Shown here in pieces: positions 30,405 to 40,268 of a stretch of 64,000 nucleotides of DNA. The notes under the pieces are model-generated. The model was given only the letters and a program-made list of their open reading frames with translations. It was not told the origin of the DNA and ran no database searches. Location of the stretch: NCBI RefSeq assembly GCF_041729615.1, contig NZ_CP154874.1:1369001-1433000 (forward strand), given 5' to 3'. Position numbers and translations under genes: made by a program. Source of the DNA: Pseudomonas alcaligenes (GTDB lineage Bacteria; Pseudomonadota; Gammaproteobacteria; Pseudomonadales; Pseudomonadaceae). How positions within the stretch are numbered: the stretch's first letter is position 1; the number at the start of each line of letters is the position of its first letter.

Positions 30405-33400
30405 ATGGCTTTTACAGATCCTTTCATCCGTCGCCCGGTGCTGGCAACCGTGGTCAGCCTGCTGATCATCCTGCTGGGCATGCAGGCCTTCGGCAAGCTG
30501 GTGATCCGCCAGTACCCGCAGATGGAGAACGCCCTGATCACGGTGACCACCGCCTACCCCGGGGCCAACGCCGAGACCATCCAGGGCTACATCACTCAGC
30601 CGCTGCAGCAGAGCCTGGCCAGCGCCGAGGGCATCGACTACATGACCTCGTCGAGCCAGCAGAACCTCTCGGTAATCTCCATCTATGCGCGTATCGGCGC
30701 CGACACCGACCGCCTGTTCACCGAGCTGCTGGCCAAGGCCAACGAGGTGAAGAACCAGCTGCCGCAGGACGCCGAGGACCCGGTGCTGTCCAAGGAGGCA
30801 GCCGATGCCTCGGCGCTGATGTACGTCAGCTTCTACAGCGACGAGCTGAGCAATCCGCAGATCACCGACTACCTCTCGCGGGTGATCCAGCCCAAGCTGG
30901 CCACCCTGCCCGGCATGGCCGAGGCCGAGATCCTCGGCAACCAGGTGTTCGCCATGCGCCTGTGGCTGGACCCGGTGAAGATGGCCGCCTATGGCATCAC
31001 CGCCGGCGACGTCACCGATGCCGTGCGCCGCTACAACTTCCTCGCCGCCGCCGGCGAGGTGAAGGGCCAGTACGTGGTCACCAGCATCAATGCCACCACC
31101 GACCTCAAGTCGGCCGAGGCCTTCGCCGCCATTCCGGTGAAGACCGACGGCGACAGCCGCGTGCTGGTGCGCGACATCGCCCGGGTGGAGATGGGCGCGG
31201 CCAACTACGACTCGATCAGCTCCTTCGACGGCATCCCGTCGGTGTACATCGCCATCAAGGGCACGCCCAGCGCCAACCCGCTGGACGTGATCAAGCATGT
31301 GCGCGCGATCCTGCCTGAACTGGAGGCGCAACTGCCGCCGAATCTGAAAGTCTCGATCGCCTATGACGCCACCGAGTTCATCCGCGCCTCCATCGAGGAA
31401 GTGGTGAAGACCCTGGGCGAGGCGGTGCTGATCGTCATCGTCGTGGTCTTCCTGTTCCTCGGCGCGTTCCGCTCGGTGCTGATCCCGGTGATCACCATCC
31501 CGCTGTCGATGATCGGCGTGCTGTTCTTCATGCAGCTGATGGGCTATTCGATCAACCTGCTGACCCTGCTGGCCATGGTGCTGGCCATCGGCCTGGTGGT
31601 GGACGACGCCATCGTGGTGGTGGAAAACATCCATCGCCATATCGAGGAGGGCAAGACGCCGTTCGACGCCGCCATCGAAGGGGCCCGCGAGATCGCCGTG
31701 CCGGTGATCTCGATGACCATCACCCTGGCCGCGGTGTACGCGCCCATCGGCTTCCTCGAGGGCCTGACCGGCGCCCTGTTCAAGGAGTTCGCCCTGACCC
31801 TGGCCGGCGCGGTGATCATCTCCGGTGTGGTGGCGCTGACCCTGTCGCCGATGATGTGCTCCAAGCTGCTGCGCCACGAGGAAAACCCCTCGGGCCTGGC
31901 GCACAAGCTGGACCTGATCTTCGACAGGCTCAAGCGCCGCTACCAGGCGGCCCTGCACGGCACCCTCAACACCCGCCCGGTGGTGCTGGTGTTCGCCGTG
32001 ATCGTGCTGTGCCTGATCCCGGTGCTGCTGATGTTCAGCAAGAACGAGCTGGCGCCGGAGGAGGACCAGGGCATCGTGTTCCTGTTCGCCAACGCGCCGC
32101 AGCCGACCAACCTGAACTACGTGAACGCCTACACCGACCAGTTCGTGAAGATCTTCAAGGAGTTCCCCGAGTACTACTCGTCCTTCCAGATCAACGGCTT
32201 CGATGGCGTGCAGTCGGGCATCGGCGGCTTCCTGCTCCAGCCCTGGGACGAGCGAGAGCGCACCCAGATGGAGCTGTTGCCGATCGTCCAGGGGCGCCTC
32301 AACGACATCCCCGGCCTGCAGATCTTCGGCTTCAACCTGCCGTCGCTGCCGGGCACCGGCCAGGGCCTGCCGTTCCAGTTCGTGGTCAACACGCCGAACG
32401 ACTACGAGTCGCTGCTGCAGGTGGCCGACCGCATCAAGGCGCGGGCCATGGAGTCGGGGCAGTTCGCCTTCCTCAATGTCGACCTGGCCTTCGACAAGCC
32501 CGAGGTGGTGGTCGACATCGACCGCGAGAAGGCGGCGCAGATGGGCGTGTCCATGCAGGACCTGGGCGCCACCCTGGCCACCCTGCTTGGCGAAGGCGAG
32601 ATCAACCGCTTCACCATCGACGGGCGCAGCTACAAGGTGATCGCCCAGGTCGAACGCGCCTATCGCGACAACCCGGGCTGGCTGGGCAGTTATTACGTGA
32701 AGAGCGAGAGCGGGCAGATGGTGCCGCTGGCCACCCTGATCAAGGTCAGCGACCGTGCGCGGCCAACCAAGCTCAAGCAGTTCCAGCAGCTCAACTCGGC
32801 GATCATCGAGGGCGTGCCGATCGTCAGCATGGGCGAGGCGGTGGAGACCATCACCCGCATCGCCCGCGAGGAGGCGCCACGCGGCTACTCCTTCGACTAC
32901 GCCGGCGCCTCGCGCCAGTACATCCAGGAAGGCAGCGCGCTGTATGTCACCTTCGCCCTGGCCCTGGCGATCATCTTCCTGGTGCTGGCCGCGCAGTTCG
33001 AGAGCTTCCGCGACCCGCTGGTGATCCTGGTCACCGTGCCGCTGTCGATCTGCGGTGCGCTGATCCCGATCTTCCTCGGCTTCTCCAGCATGAACATCTA
33101 CACCCAGGTGGGCCTGGTGACGCTGATCGGCCTGATCAGCAAGCACGGCATCCTGATCGTCGAGTTCGCCAACCAGCTGCGCCACGACAAGGGCCTGTCG
33201 ATCCGCGCGGCCATCGAGGAAGCCGCGGCGATCCGCCTGCGCCCAGTGCTGATGACCACGGCCGCCATGGTGTTCGGCATGGTGCCGCTGATCCTGGCCA
33301 GCGGCGCCGGCGCGGTCAGCCGCTTCGACATCGGCCTGGTGATCGCCACTGGCATGTCGATCGGCACCCTGTTCACCCTGTTCGTGTTGCCCTGCGTCTA

Positions 33401-33458
33401 TACCCTGCTGGCCAGCCCGGACAAGGCGCCGGCGCCGGCAAGCGCGGCGGCCCACTGA
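30405..33458 (+). CDS. RND efflux transporter inner-membrane subunit (MexW-like, HAE1)
   Basis: The 1017-residue pump begins MAFTDPFIRRPVLATVVSLLIILLG and shows the two-fold RND layout: 12 membrane helices and two large periplasmic loops. The proton-relay helix 4 carries LAMVLAIGLVVDDAIVVVEN, with the conserved Asp pair. Helices 10-12 include GLISKHGILIVEFANQLR. The start at 30405 has AAGGA upstream. The operon has no outer-membrane factor gene, so it presumably uses an OprM/TolC-type channel encoded elsewhere. A strong terminator follows. Confidence 0.93.
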   Translation: MAFTDPFIRRPVLATVVSLLIILLGMQAFGKLVIRQYPQMENALITVTTAYPGANAETIQGYITQPLQQSLASAEGIDYMTSSSQQNLSVISIYARIGADTDRLFTELLAKANEVKNQLPQDAEDPVLSKEAADASALMYVSFYSDELSNPQITDYLSRVIQPKLATLPGMAEAEILGNQVFAMRLWLDPVKMAAYGITAGDVTDAVRRYNFLAAAGEVKGQYVVTSINATTDLKSAEAFAAIPVKTDGDSRVLVRDIARVEMGAANYDSISSFDGIPSVYIAIKGTPSANPLDVIKHVRAILPELEAQLPPNLKVSIAYDATEFIRASIEEVVKTLGEAVLIVIVVVFLFLGAFRSVLIPVITIPLSMIGVLFFMQLMGYSINLLTLLAMVLAIGLVVDDAIVVVENIHRHIEEGKTPFDAAIEGAREIAVPVISMTITLAAVYAPIGFLEGLTGALFKEFALTLAGAVIISGVVALTLSPMMCSKLLRHEENPSGLAHKLDLIFDRLKRRYQAALHGTLNTRPVVLVFAVIVLCLIPVLLMFSKNELAPEEDQGIVFLFANAPQPTNLNYVNAYTDQFVKIFKEFPEYYSSFQINGFDGVQSGIGGFLLQPWDERERTQMELLPIVQGRLNDIPGLQIFGFNLPSLPGTGQGLPFQFVVNTPNDYESLLQVADRIKARAMESGQFAFLNVDLAFDKPEVVVDIDREKAAQMGVSMQDLGATLATLLGEGEINRFTIDGRSYKVIAQVERAYRDNPGWLGSYYVKSESGQMVPLATLIKVSDRARPTKLKQFQQLNSAIIEGVPIVSMGEAVETITRIAREEAPRGYSFDYAGASRQYIQEGSALYVTFALALAIIFLVLAAQFESFRDPLVILVTVPLSICGALIPIFLGFSSMNIYTQVGLVTLIGLISKHGILIVEFANQLRHDKGLSIRAAIEEAAAIRLRPVLMTTAAMVFGMVPLILASGAGAVSRFDIGLVIATGMSIGTLFTLFVLPCVYTLLASPDKAPAPASAAAH

Positions 33459-33470
33459 GGGCGGACAACA

Positions 33471-33496
33471 AAAAGCCCCGCCTAGGCGGGGCTTTT
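33471..33496. terminator. Bidirectional terminator after the RND pump gene
   Basis: AAAAGCCCCGCC pairs with GGCGGGGCTTTT around TA, followed by more T. It separates the pump gene from the convergent small gene at 33510. Confidence 0.95.
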
Positions 33497-33509
33497 TTAT
33501 TGGCGCCTG

Positions 33510-33746
33510 TTACTGCGCGCCTTTCATCGCGTGGCTCAGGCCGAAGATCAGTAGCACCAGGTTGTCGCTGTCCGCGCTGACGGGCCGATCGACCGCATGG
33601 CGGGAGGAAACGGCCGGACACCGCTGGTCGGCACAGCTGACCAGGTCCACGACCTGCGGCGCCGGTTCCTGCCAGGCGGCAGCGGCCAGGGCCGTGACAC
33701 TCAGGGCACCGACGAGGAACAATCCTCGGGCAATTTCTAACTTCAT
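33510..33746 (-). CDS. Small secreted hypothetical protein
   Basis: The 78-residue protein begins MKLEIARGLFLVGALSVTALAAAAWQ, a clear signal peptide probably cut after ALAAAA. The mature part is about 50 residues with two cysteines (LVSCADQRCP) that may form a disulfide, and a hydrophobic C-terminal SDNLVLLIFGLSHAMKG. I do not recognise the family. Its position between the pump and inaA does not suggest a function. Confidence 0.6.
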   Translation of the reverse strand: MKLEIARGLFLVGALSVTALAAAAWQEPAPQVVDLVSCADQRCPAVSSRHAVDRPVSADSDNLVLLIFGLSHAMKGAQ

Positions 33747-33883
33747 CTCGATAACCCCTTGAAAGCGCTGCCAAACGCCTGAATGAACACTAGCCTAGCC
33801 AGGACACCATGGCCGCTCCGGCTGACCAACGGCAATGGGCACGGCCGAGCTTAGTCTGACAAAGGCCCATGACAGTTCCGCGA

Positions 33884-34576
33884 CTAGCCCAATTCCGGCA
33901 GGGAATATCCGTACTGTTGCCGGTAACCCTGCAGCAACTGCTGCCACTCCTGGTCATTCCACGGCGAATGGCGGCGTAGCTGACGCAGATCGTGCCGCAC
34001 CAGGCGGCGGCGATTGAGACGGCGCCGACTCTTCTCCAGATCGAGCAGGGCCACCTCGACCTCCATGCCGACCACCCGTACGAACACATGCTTGGCATAC
34101 AGGCAGCCATGCTGCCAGCGTCCCTGGTGCATACGCGCCAGCGTCGCGCCAACGGCCTGTAGCAGGCGCTGCTGCAGGGCCTGGTCATAGCGCTCGCGAG
34201 CGCCATTGGCATAGAAGCTGTCGATATCCTCGAAGCCCTCCAGCGCCTCGGTCACCAGCAGGCCGCGCCAGCCCTCCTGCGGACAATGCGCGGCGCCACA
34301 GTAGACCAGGCGCGGTACGCGCACCCCCAGACGGCCGAGGGCCAGCAGTGCATCGCGCTCGCGCAGCACGGTCGGCCGGCCGAACGGGTGGAGAGGACTA
34401 CGGTAGAGATGGCCGGTCTGCCGCTTGGCATACCACAGCCCCTGCTCGGCGCTGACCCGCTGTACGCCACTGGCACCACCACGGCGCTGATTGGGCGCCT
34501 CCACCCACTCGCCCTGCAGCTGCCACCAGCGATCGAAAGCGCTGCCATCGGGCAGCGAAGACTGACTCGGATTCAT
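33884..34576 (-). CDS. inaA: InaA-family LPS-kinase-like protein
   Basis: The 230-residue protein belongs to the Kdo/WaaP kinase-like group. It has RPTVLRERDALLALGRLGVRVPRLVYCG in the N-lobe, the hinge-like LLVTEALEGFEDIDSFY, HGCLYAKHVFVR near the catalytic loop (family pattern HxxxYxxHxxV) and ALLDLEKSRRR in place of DFG. InaA is weak-acid-inducible in E. coli; the P. aeruginosa homologue is PA4378. Its substrate is unproven. Confidence 0.85.
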   Translation of the reverse strand: MNPSQSSLPDGSAFDRWWQLQGEWVEAPNQRRGGASGVQRVSAEQGLWYAKRQTGHLYRSPLHPFGRPTVLRERDALLALGRLGVRVPRLVYCGAAHCPQEGWRGLLVTEALEGFEDIDSFYANGARERYDQALQQRLLQAVGATLARMHQGRWQHGCLYAKHVFVRVVGMEVEVALLDLEKSRRRLNRRRLVRHDLRQLRRHSPWNDQEWQQLLQGYRQQYGYSLPELG

Positions 34577-34671
34577 TTCTTGTTATTAGGCCCCTGTGAA
34601 ACAAGGCGTAACAGAAACATCATTTGCCCCGCATCGCAAGCAACGGCGACGCCCGGTTGGCCGCCCCCATG

Positions 34672-34700
34672 AAAAAGCCCCGCACAAGGCGGGGCTCTTT
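34672..34700 (-). terminator. Intrinsic terminator of groESL
   Basis: Read on the minus strand, AGCCCCGC pairs with GCGGGGCT around CTTGT and is followed by TTTTC. It lies 27 nt after the groEL stop. Confidence 0.92.
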
Positions 34701-34726
34701 CGTTACAGCCAGGGCTGACGGTCGGC

Positions 34727-36379
<1,653 letters not shown>

Positions 36380-36413
36380 TCAATTCTGTACGTTAGGACG
36401 GAGATGCGTCGGA

Positions 36414-36707
36414 TCAGGCTTCGATGACGGCGAGGATTTCGTGCTCGCCCATCACCAGCAGGTCTTCGCCGTCGACCTTGACGGTGTTGCTGCCGCTGTA
36501 CGGGCCGAACACCACCTTGTCACCGACCTTGACGGCCAGCGGGCGAACTTCGCCGTTGTCCAGGACTTTGCCGGTACCGACGGCGACGACTTCACCCTGG
36601 TTCGGCTTCTCGGCGGCCGAGCCCGGCAGCACGATGCCGCCAGCGGTTTTGGTCTCTTCTTCGCTGCGACGGATGACGACGCGGTCATGCAGAGGACGAA
36701 GCTTCAT
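36414..36707 (-). CDS. groES: Co-chaperonin GroES (10 kDa)
   Basis: GroES caps the GroEL ring. The 97-residue protein begins [31 protein letters not shown], split around the mobile loop (about 17-32), and ends [16 protein letters not shown]. The SD AGGAGAG is 8 nt upstream. It is the first gene of groESL. Confidence 0.99.
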   Translation of the reverse strand: MKLRPLHDRVVIRRSEEETKTAGGIVLPGSAAEKPNQGEVVAVGTGKVLDNGEVRPLAVKVGDKVVFGPYSGSNTVKVDGEDLLVMGEHEILAVIEA

Positions 36708-36858
36708 TGTCGATCTCTCCTGATAGTGGTTTCACTGGCCGGCGAATGCGCCGGCGGGTTAGGCAAAACCGGCTTGGGGCCGGACGCGGCACGCCAGGGG
36801 CGCACCGCGAAAGACTGTTCTGCCGCCGCAATGCGACAGAAACCTTGCGGTGATCGCT

Positions 36859-36888
36859 AGATAGGGGCGCTCAAGGGCATTTCAAGGG
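36859..36888 (-). promoter_or_regulatory. Sigma-32 heat-shock promoter of groESL
   Basis: Read on the minus strand: CCCTTGAA (-35), 13 nt, CCCCTATCT (-10). This matches the sigma-32 consensus CTTGAA-N13-15-CCCCATNT with one change in the -10. It lies about 150 nt upstream of groES. The stretch between holds no gene. Confidence 0.88.
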
Positions 36889-36938
36889 CGGCGGGTGAAA
36901 TTTTTTATGCCTCACCGCCGCCCGGCATGCAGCACCGC

Positions 36939-37388
36939 TCAATCGCGGCGCTGGTATTCGCCTTCGATGACCTGCGGGCGGGTCTGGCCGCTGCGCGCGG
37001 CCGGGTCATCGAAGAACGCACGCTGGCGCAGCGCCTGCTCCTGGGCGCGGCGCTGCAACTTGCCGATCAGCAGGCGACGGGTGAAGGGAATCAGGCAGAG
37101 CAGGCCGAACACATCGCTGATGAAGCCCGGCAGCAGGAGCAGACCGCCACCGACGGCGATCAGCAACCCTTCGAACATCTCCTGTTCGGGCATCTCGCCG
37201 CGCGCCAGCTTCTCGCGGGCCCGCCAGGCGGTGGCCACACCGGCCACGCGCAGCAGCACACTGCCGAGGATGGCGGTGCCGATCACCAGCAGCAGGGTGG
37301 GCAGCACGCCGATGGCGCTGCCGACCTGGATCAGCACGGCCAGTTCGAGGATGGGGAACAGCAGGAACAGAAACAGAAAAGCGCGCAT
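36939..37388 (-). CDS. fxsA: FxsA-family inner-membrane protein
   Basis: The 149-residue protein starts MRAFLFLFLLFPILELAVLIQVGS and has a second and third helix (LPTLLLVIGTAILGSVLL; GLLIAVGGGLLLLPGFISDVFGLL). The tail is basic, as in E. coli FxsA, whose overproduction stops phage T7 exclusion by F plasmids; the normal role is unknown. It lies directly upstream of groESL on the same strand. Confidence 0.88.
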   Translation of the reverse strand: MRAFLFLFLLFPILELAVLIQVGSAIGVLPTLLLVIGTAILGSVLLRVAGVATAWRAREKLARGEMPEQEMFEGLLIAVGGGLLLLPGFISDVFGLLCLIPFTRRLLIGKLQRRAQEQALRQRAFFDDPAARSGQTRPQVIEGEYQRRD

Positions 37389-37453
37389 CGCGAGGAGTCC
37401 TTGGCGGAAGAACGGCTTCCGATGGGAGAGAAGTATGGGGCCGGCGGCTTAAT

Positions 37454-38179
37454 TCAAGCTGACACCTGCCCGGCGGTCGGCAAGACCTCGGCCCGAGCCA
37501 GCAATACCAGGGCCTGGCGCACGGCGCCGGGGTTGTTACAGGATGTTGGGAAGGCCAGCCAGTACAGGCCCTTGCCGATGCGCAGGTGGAAGCCTTCGCT
37601 GTCGATGCCGACCAGCTGCGCCGCCTCCTGCGTGGGCAGCCCGGCCAGTTGCACGTAGTGGGCGATGGCGTCGGCGTGGTCGGCGTTCATGTGCTCGAGC
37701 ATGCCGCGCTCGGCCTCGCCGGCATGCGGGTTGGCCAGCTCGACCTCCTGCAGCCAGTGGATCGCGCCGAAGCCGCCGATGAAGCGCCAGCGCACCGGCT
37801 GCAACACCCAGAAGTCGAAGTCGTGGGTGCTGTGGTAGTCCTGCGCATCGGGGAAGTAGCGGTAGTAGCGCTCGGCGGCGGCCGCGATGGCGGCCGGTTC
37901 GTCGAGCTGCCGCGCCTCGGCCAGCAGGGTCAGGCGCCCGGCAGCCTGCACGTCCTCGGCGCCGCGCTCGCCGACCAGCAGCGAACACCTGGCATCCTGC
38001 TGCAGATTATGGGTGTGCTGGGCGATGCGGCTGATCAGGATCAGCGGCCGGCCCTGGGCATCCAGGCAATAGGGCACCACCGATCCGAAAGGGAAGCCCG
38101 GCATGCTCTTGGAATGGGTGGAAAGCACCCCGCGGTATTCCTTGAGCAGCATTTCTCGGGCATGCTTGCCGGCTGTCAC
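37454..38179 (-). CDS. HugZ-family / pyridoxamine 5'-phosphate oxidase-like protein with DUF2470
   Basis: The 241-residue protein has an N-terminal FMN-binding-type split barrel (LKEYRGVLSTHSKSMPGFPF, LISRIAQHTHNLQQDARCSLL) and a C-terminal DUF2470 domain (HMNADHADAIAHYVQLAGL). HugZ-type proteins include heme-degrading enzymes, while other members are uncharacterised. The start is uncertain: GTG at 38179 is used; ATG at 38152 would remove nine residues, and a CTG at 38185 has the best-placed AGGAG. It is divergent from the dehydrogenase gene and about 1 kb from the heme-uptake genes, so a heme role is possible but not shown. Confidence 0.8.
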   Translation of the reverse strand: MTAGKHAREMLLKEYRGVLSTHSKSMPGFPFGSVVPYCLDAQGRPLILISRIAQHTHNLQQDARCSLLVGERGAEDVQAAGRLTLLAEARQLDEPAAIAAAAERYYRYFPDAQDYHSTHDFDFWVLQPVRWRFIGGFGAIHWLQEVELANPHAGEAERGMLEHMNADHADAIAHYVQLAGLPTQEAAQLVGIDSEGFHLRIGKGLYWLAFPTSCNNPGAVRQALVLLARAEVLPTAGQVSA

Positions 38180-38293
38180 GCTCAGTTTATGACTCCTCGC
38201 AGAGAATCCGTCGGAAACGAAACGGACAAGCGCCCGGCATAGCCCGCTACCGCGCCAGCGAGGCCACCTGTAAGACCTTAGAGGGGTAGTGTT

Positions 38294-39052
38294 ATGGAAC
38301 TCAAAGACAAAGTCATCATCATCACCGGCGGCTGCCAGGGCCTGGGCCGCGCCATGGGCGAATACCTGGCCGCCAAGGGCGCCAAGCTGGCCCTGGTCGA
38401 CCTCAACCAGGAGAAGCTGGATGACGCCGTGGCCGCCTGCAAGGCCGCCGGTGGCGACGCCCGCGCCTACCTGTGCAACGTGGCCAACGAAGAGCAGGTG
38501 ACCCACATGGTCGCCCAGGTGGCCGAGGACTTCGGCGCCATCAACGGCCTGGTCAACAACGCCGGCATCCTGCGCGACGGCCTGACCATCAAGGTCAAGG
38601 ACGGCGAACTGAGCAAGATGAGCCTGGCCCAGTGGCAGTCGGTGATCGACGTCAACCTGACCGGCGTGTTCCTCTGCACCCGCGAAGTGGCGGCCAAGAT
38701 GATCGAGCTGAAGAACACCGGCGCCATCGTCAACATCTCCTCCATCTCCCGCGCCGGCAACATCGGCCAGGCCAACTACTCCGCGGCCAAGGCCGGCGTC
38801 GCCGCCGACACCGTGGTCTGGGCCAAGGAACTGGCACGCTACGGCATCCGCGTGGCGGGCGTCGCTCCGGGCTTCATCGAGACCGAGATGACCGCCAGCA
38901 TGAAGCCGGAAGCCCTGGAAAAGATGACTTCCGGCATCCCGCTGCGGCGCATGGGCAAGCCGGCCGAGATCGCCCACTCGGTGGCCTACATCATGGAGAA
39001 CGACTACTACACCGGCCGGATCCTGGAGCTCGACGGCGGCCTGCGCCTTTAA
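38294..39052 (+). CDS. Short-chain dehydrogenase/reductase (FabG-like)
   Basis: The 252-residue Rossmann-fold protein has the nucleotide motif [22 protein letters not shown], and the catalytic Ser-Tyr-Lys set in [22 protein letters not shown]. The C-terminus ELDGGLRL is typical. It resembles 3-oxoacyl-ACP reductases, but there is no other fatty-acid gene nearby and the substrate is unknown. SD GAGGGG precedes the ATG. Confidence 0.9.
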   Translation: MELKDKVIIITGGCQGLGRAMGEYLAAKGAKLALVDLNQEKLDDAVAACKAAGGDARAYLCNVANEEQVTHMVAQVAEDFGAINGLVNNAGILRDGLTIKVKDGELSKMSLAQWQSVIDVNLTGVFLCTREVAAKMIELKNTGAIVNISSISRAGNIGQANYSAAKAGVAADTVVWAKELARYGIRVAGVAPGFIETEMTASMKPEALEKMTSGIPLRRMGKPAEIAHSVAYIMENDYYTGRILELDGGLRL

Positions 39053-39060
39053 CTTGGGTT

Positions 39061-39198
39061 TCGATCTGCTGCGCGTCGGCCAGGCGTTGTTGGAGAAGGC
39101 CCTGGGTCGCCAGCCCGGTCGGGCTGCTCATTTACACTCAGTAAACTCCGCGCCCTCGGCCCTTCTCCGCCTAGCCTGGCTCTAGCTCGCGAGATCGA
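39061..39198. repeat. 138-bp nested palindromic intergenic element
   Basis: The element is bounded by perfect inverted ends TCGATCT (39061-39067) and AGATCGA (39192-39198). Inside these, GCCAGGC (39079-39085) pairs with GCCTGGC (39174-39180) and GGAGAAGG (39092-39099) with CCTTCTCC (39161-39168). Two internal stems follow: CAGCCCG-GT-CGGGCTG (39111-39126) and TTTAC-ACTCA-GTAAA (39131-39145). It lies between a dehydrogenase stop and its terminator. No second copy was seen in the window. A REP/MITE-like dispersed element or a structured RNA are the main options. Confidence 0.65.
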
Positions 39199-39211
39199 TC
39201 CGCCAGTCCGT

Positions 39212-39238
39212 AAAAAGCCCCGCATTGCGGGGCTTTTT
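39212..39238. terminator. Bidirectional terminator between the dehydrogenase and phuW
   Basis: AAAAAGCCCCGC pairs with GCGGGGCTTTTT around ATT, with A-run and T-run on both sides; it can end both convergent genes. Confidence 0.95.
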
Positions 39239-39253
39239 GCATTCCAAGGAGCG

Positions 39254-40141
39254 CTACTTCTTACGCAACTTGGCGCAGTGATCCTCCGGCGCATTGGCGG
39301 CGGTGTACCAGACATAATCGGCGCTGTCGGCAGCCGGCTGCTTGCCGACTTCGGCGAGGATCAGTACCAGGTTGCCTTCGCCGGCCCCGAGGTCGGCCAG
39401 GTGCAGCGGCACGCCGAGGTCCTTGCGCACATGGAAGGCACCGGCCAGCAGCATGGCCGGCTGCGGCGCGGCGAGCAGGTGCTCGGCCATGCGTCGGTCG
39501 CGCTGCTGCTGCACGGCAAGCATGGCCGGGATCTGGCTGTCCGGCAGCAGGCCGCAATGCGACTCGCGAATGTCTGCCTGCAGCTTTTCCTGCACCGCCG
39601 GCGCGGTGGAGGCCGTGCCCTGCAAGGTCGGGCGAGCCCGATAGATCTGCATGATCTCGGCCCGATCCAGGTTGGCCGCCAGCAGCGGATAGGGCTGGCG
39701 CAACTGGTACTGCACCAGCGCGCCGTAAAGCCCCCAGTCCCAGCCAGGCTGCCAGGCCAGCGCGGCGAAGGTATCCCGCGGTGCACGGCCGGCGCGCACC
39801 TCGGCCTGTACCTGCTCGACCCTGGCCTGCTGGTCGGGGTTGAGCATCTCCAGCAGCAGGCTGCCCTGCGGCCGCTGGGCGGCCAGTTCGCGCGACAGCC
39901 ACAGCTGCAGGGCGTGATGATCGGGGTTGTCGTGCTGTTCGCCGACCAGCACCCGCGGCGCCTTGGCCAGGCGCTCGACCAGTTGCTGCGGGGTGATGAC
40001 CTGGCCGCTGGCCAGCTCGACGATCTGCCCCAGCTGGGCATGGTCTCGCCCCTCGGCCGCGATGGGCGCCGGCGGCGGCAGCACGCCACGCGATTGGCAG
40101 GCAGCCATCAGGGGAATGAGGCAGAGCAGCAGGATGCGCAT
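39254..40141 (-). CDS. phuW: ChaN-family heme-binding lipoprotein (PhuW)
   Basis: The 295-residue lipoprotein (lipobox LMAAC) has the ChaN motif VLVGEQHDNPDHHALQLWL and LLAGAFHVRKDLGVPLHL. ChaN-type proteins bind heme at the outer membrane. It follows phuV on the same strand, but the gap holds a CT/AG-rich repeat (40164-40250), so it may be expressed less than or apart from phuSTUV. Confidence 0.87.
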   Translation of the reverse strand: MRILLLCLIPLMAACQSRGVLPPPAPIAAEGRDHAQLGQIVELASGQVITPQQLVERLAKAPRVLVGEQHDNPDHHALQLWLSRELAAQRPQGSLLLEMLNPDQQARVEQVQAEVRAGRAPRDTFAALAWQPGWDWGLYGALVQYQLRQPYPLLAANLDRAEIMQIYRARPTLQGTASTAPAVQEKLQADIRESHCGLLPDSQIPAMLAVQQQRDRRMAEHLLAAPQPAMLLAGAFHVRKDLGVPLHLADLGAGEGNLVLILAEVGKQPAADSADYVWYTAANAPEDHCAKLRKK

Positions 40142-40163
40142 GCAGGTTCCTTATGGATAGGTT

Positions 40164-40250
40164 CCCTCTCCCGTTTACGGGAGAGGGCTAGGGAGAGGGC
40201 AGAGCCCAACCCTCTCCCCCGGCCCCTCTCCCACAAGTGGGCGTGGGGAG
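40164..40250. repeat. CCCTCTCCC/GGGAGAGGG-rich intergenic repeat
   Basis: CCCTCTCCCGT (40164-40174) pairs perfectly with ACGGGAGAGGG (40177-40187). The same 9-mer recurs as GGGAGAGGG (40191-40199) and CCCTCTCCC (40210-40218), followed by a degenerate copy near 40223-40232. This resembles the dispersed CT-rich hairpin repeats common between genes of many proteobacteria. It lies between phuV and phuW. Confidence 0.75.
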
Positions 40251-40268
40251 TTCGTTCGGGCTACATAT

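Noticed and set aside
29985..33455. 1156-codon open frame antisense to the RND pump gene
   Set aside because: It is rich in His/Gln/Asp/Gly with no domain, a typical GC-rich antisense shadow; the plus strand encodes a complete HAE1 transporter.
37454..38977. A 507-codon frame suggesting a fusion between the HugZ-like gene and an upstream domain
   Set aside because: The extra N-terminal part is antisense to the short-chain dehydrogenase and has no start signal; the real protein begins near 38179.
40162..40250. CRISPR-like reading of the CCCTCTCCC repeats
   Set aside because: The repeats are unequal, partly inverted, 9-11 nt long and without spacers of constant size; there are no cas genes.
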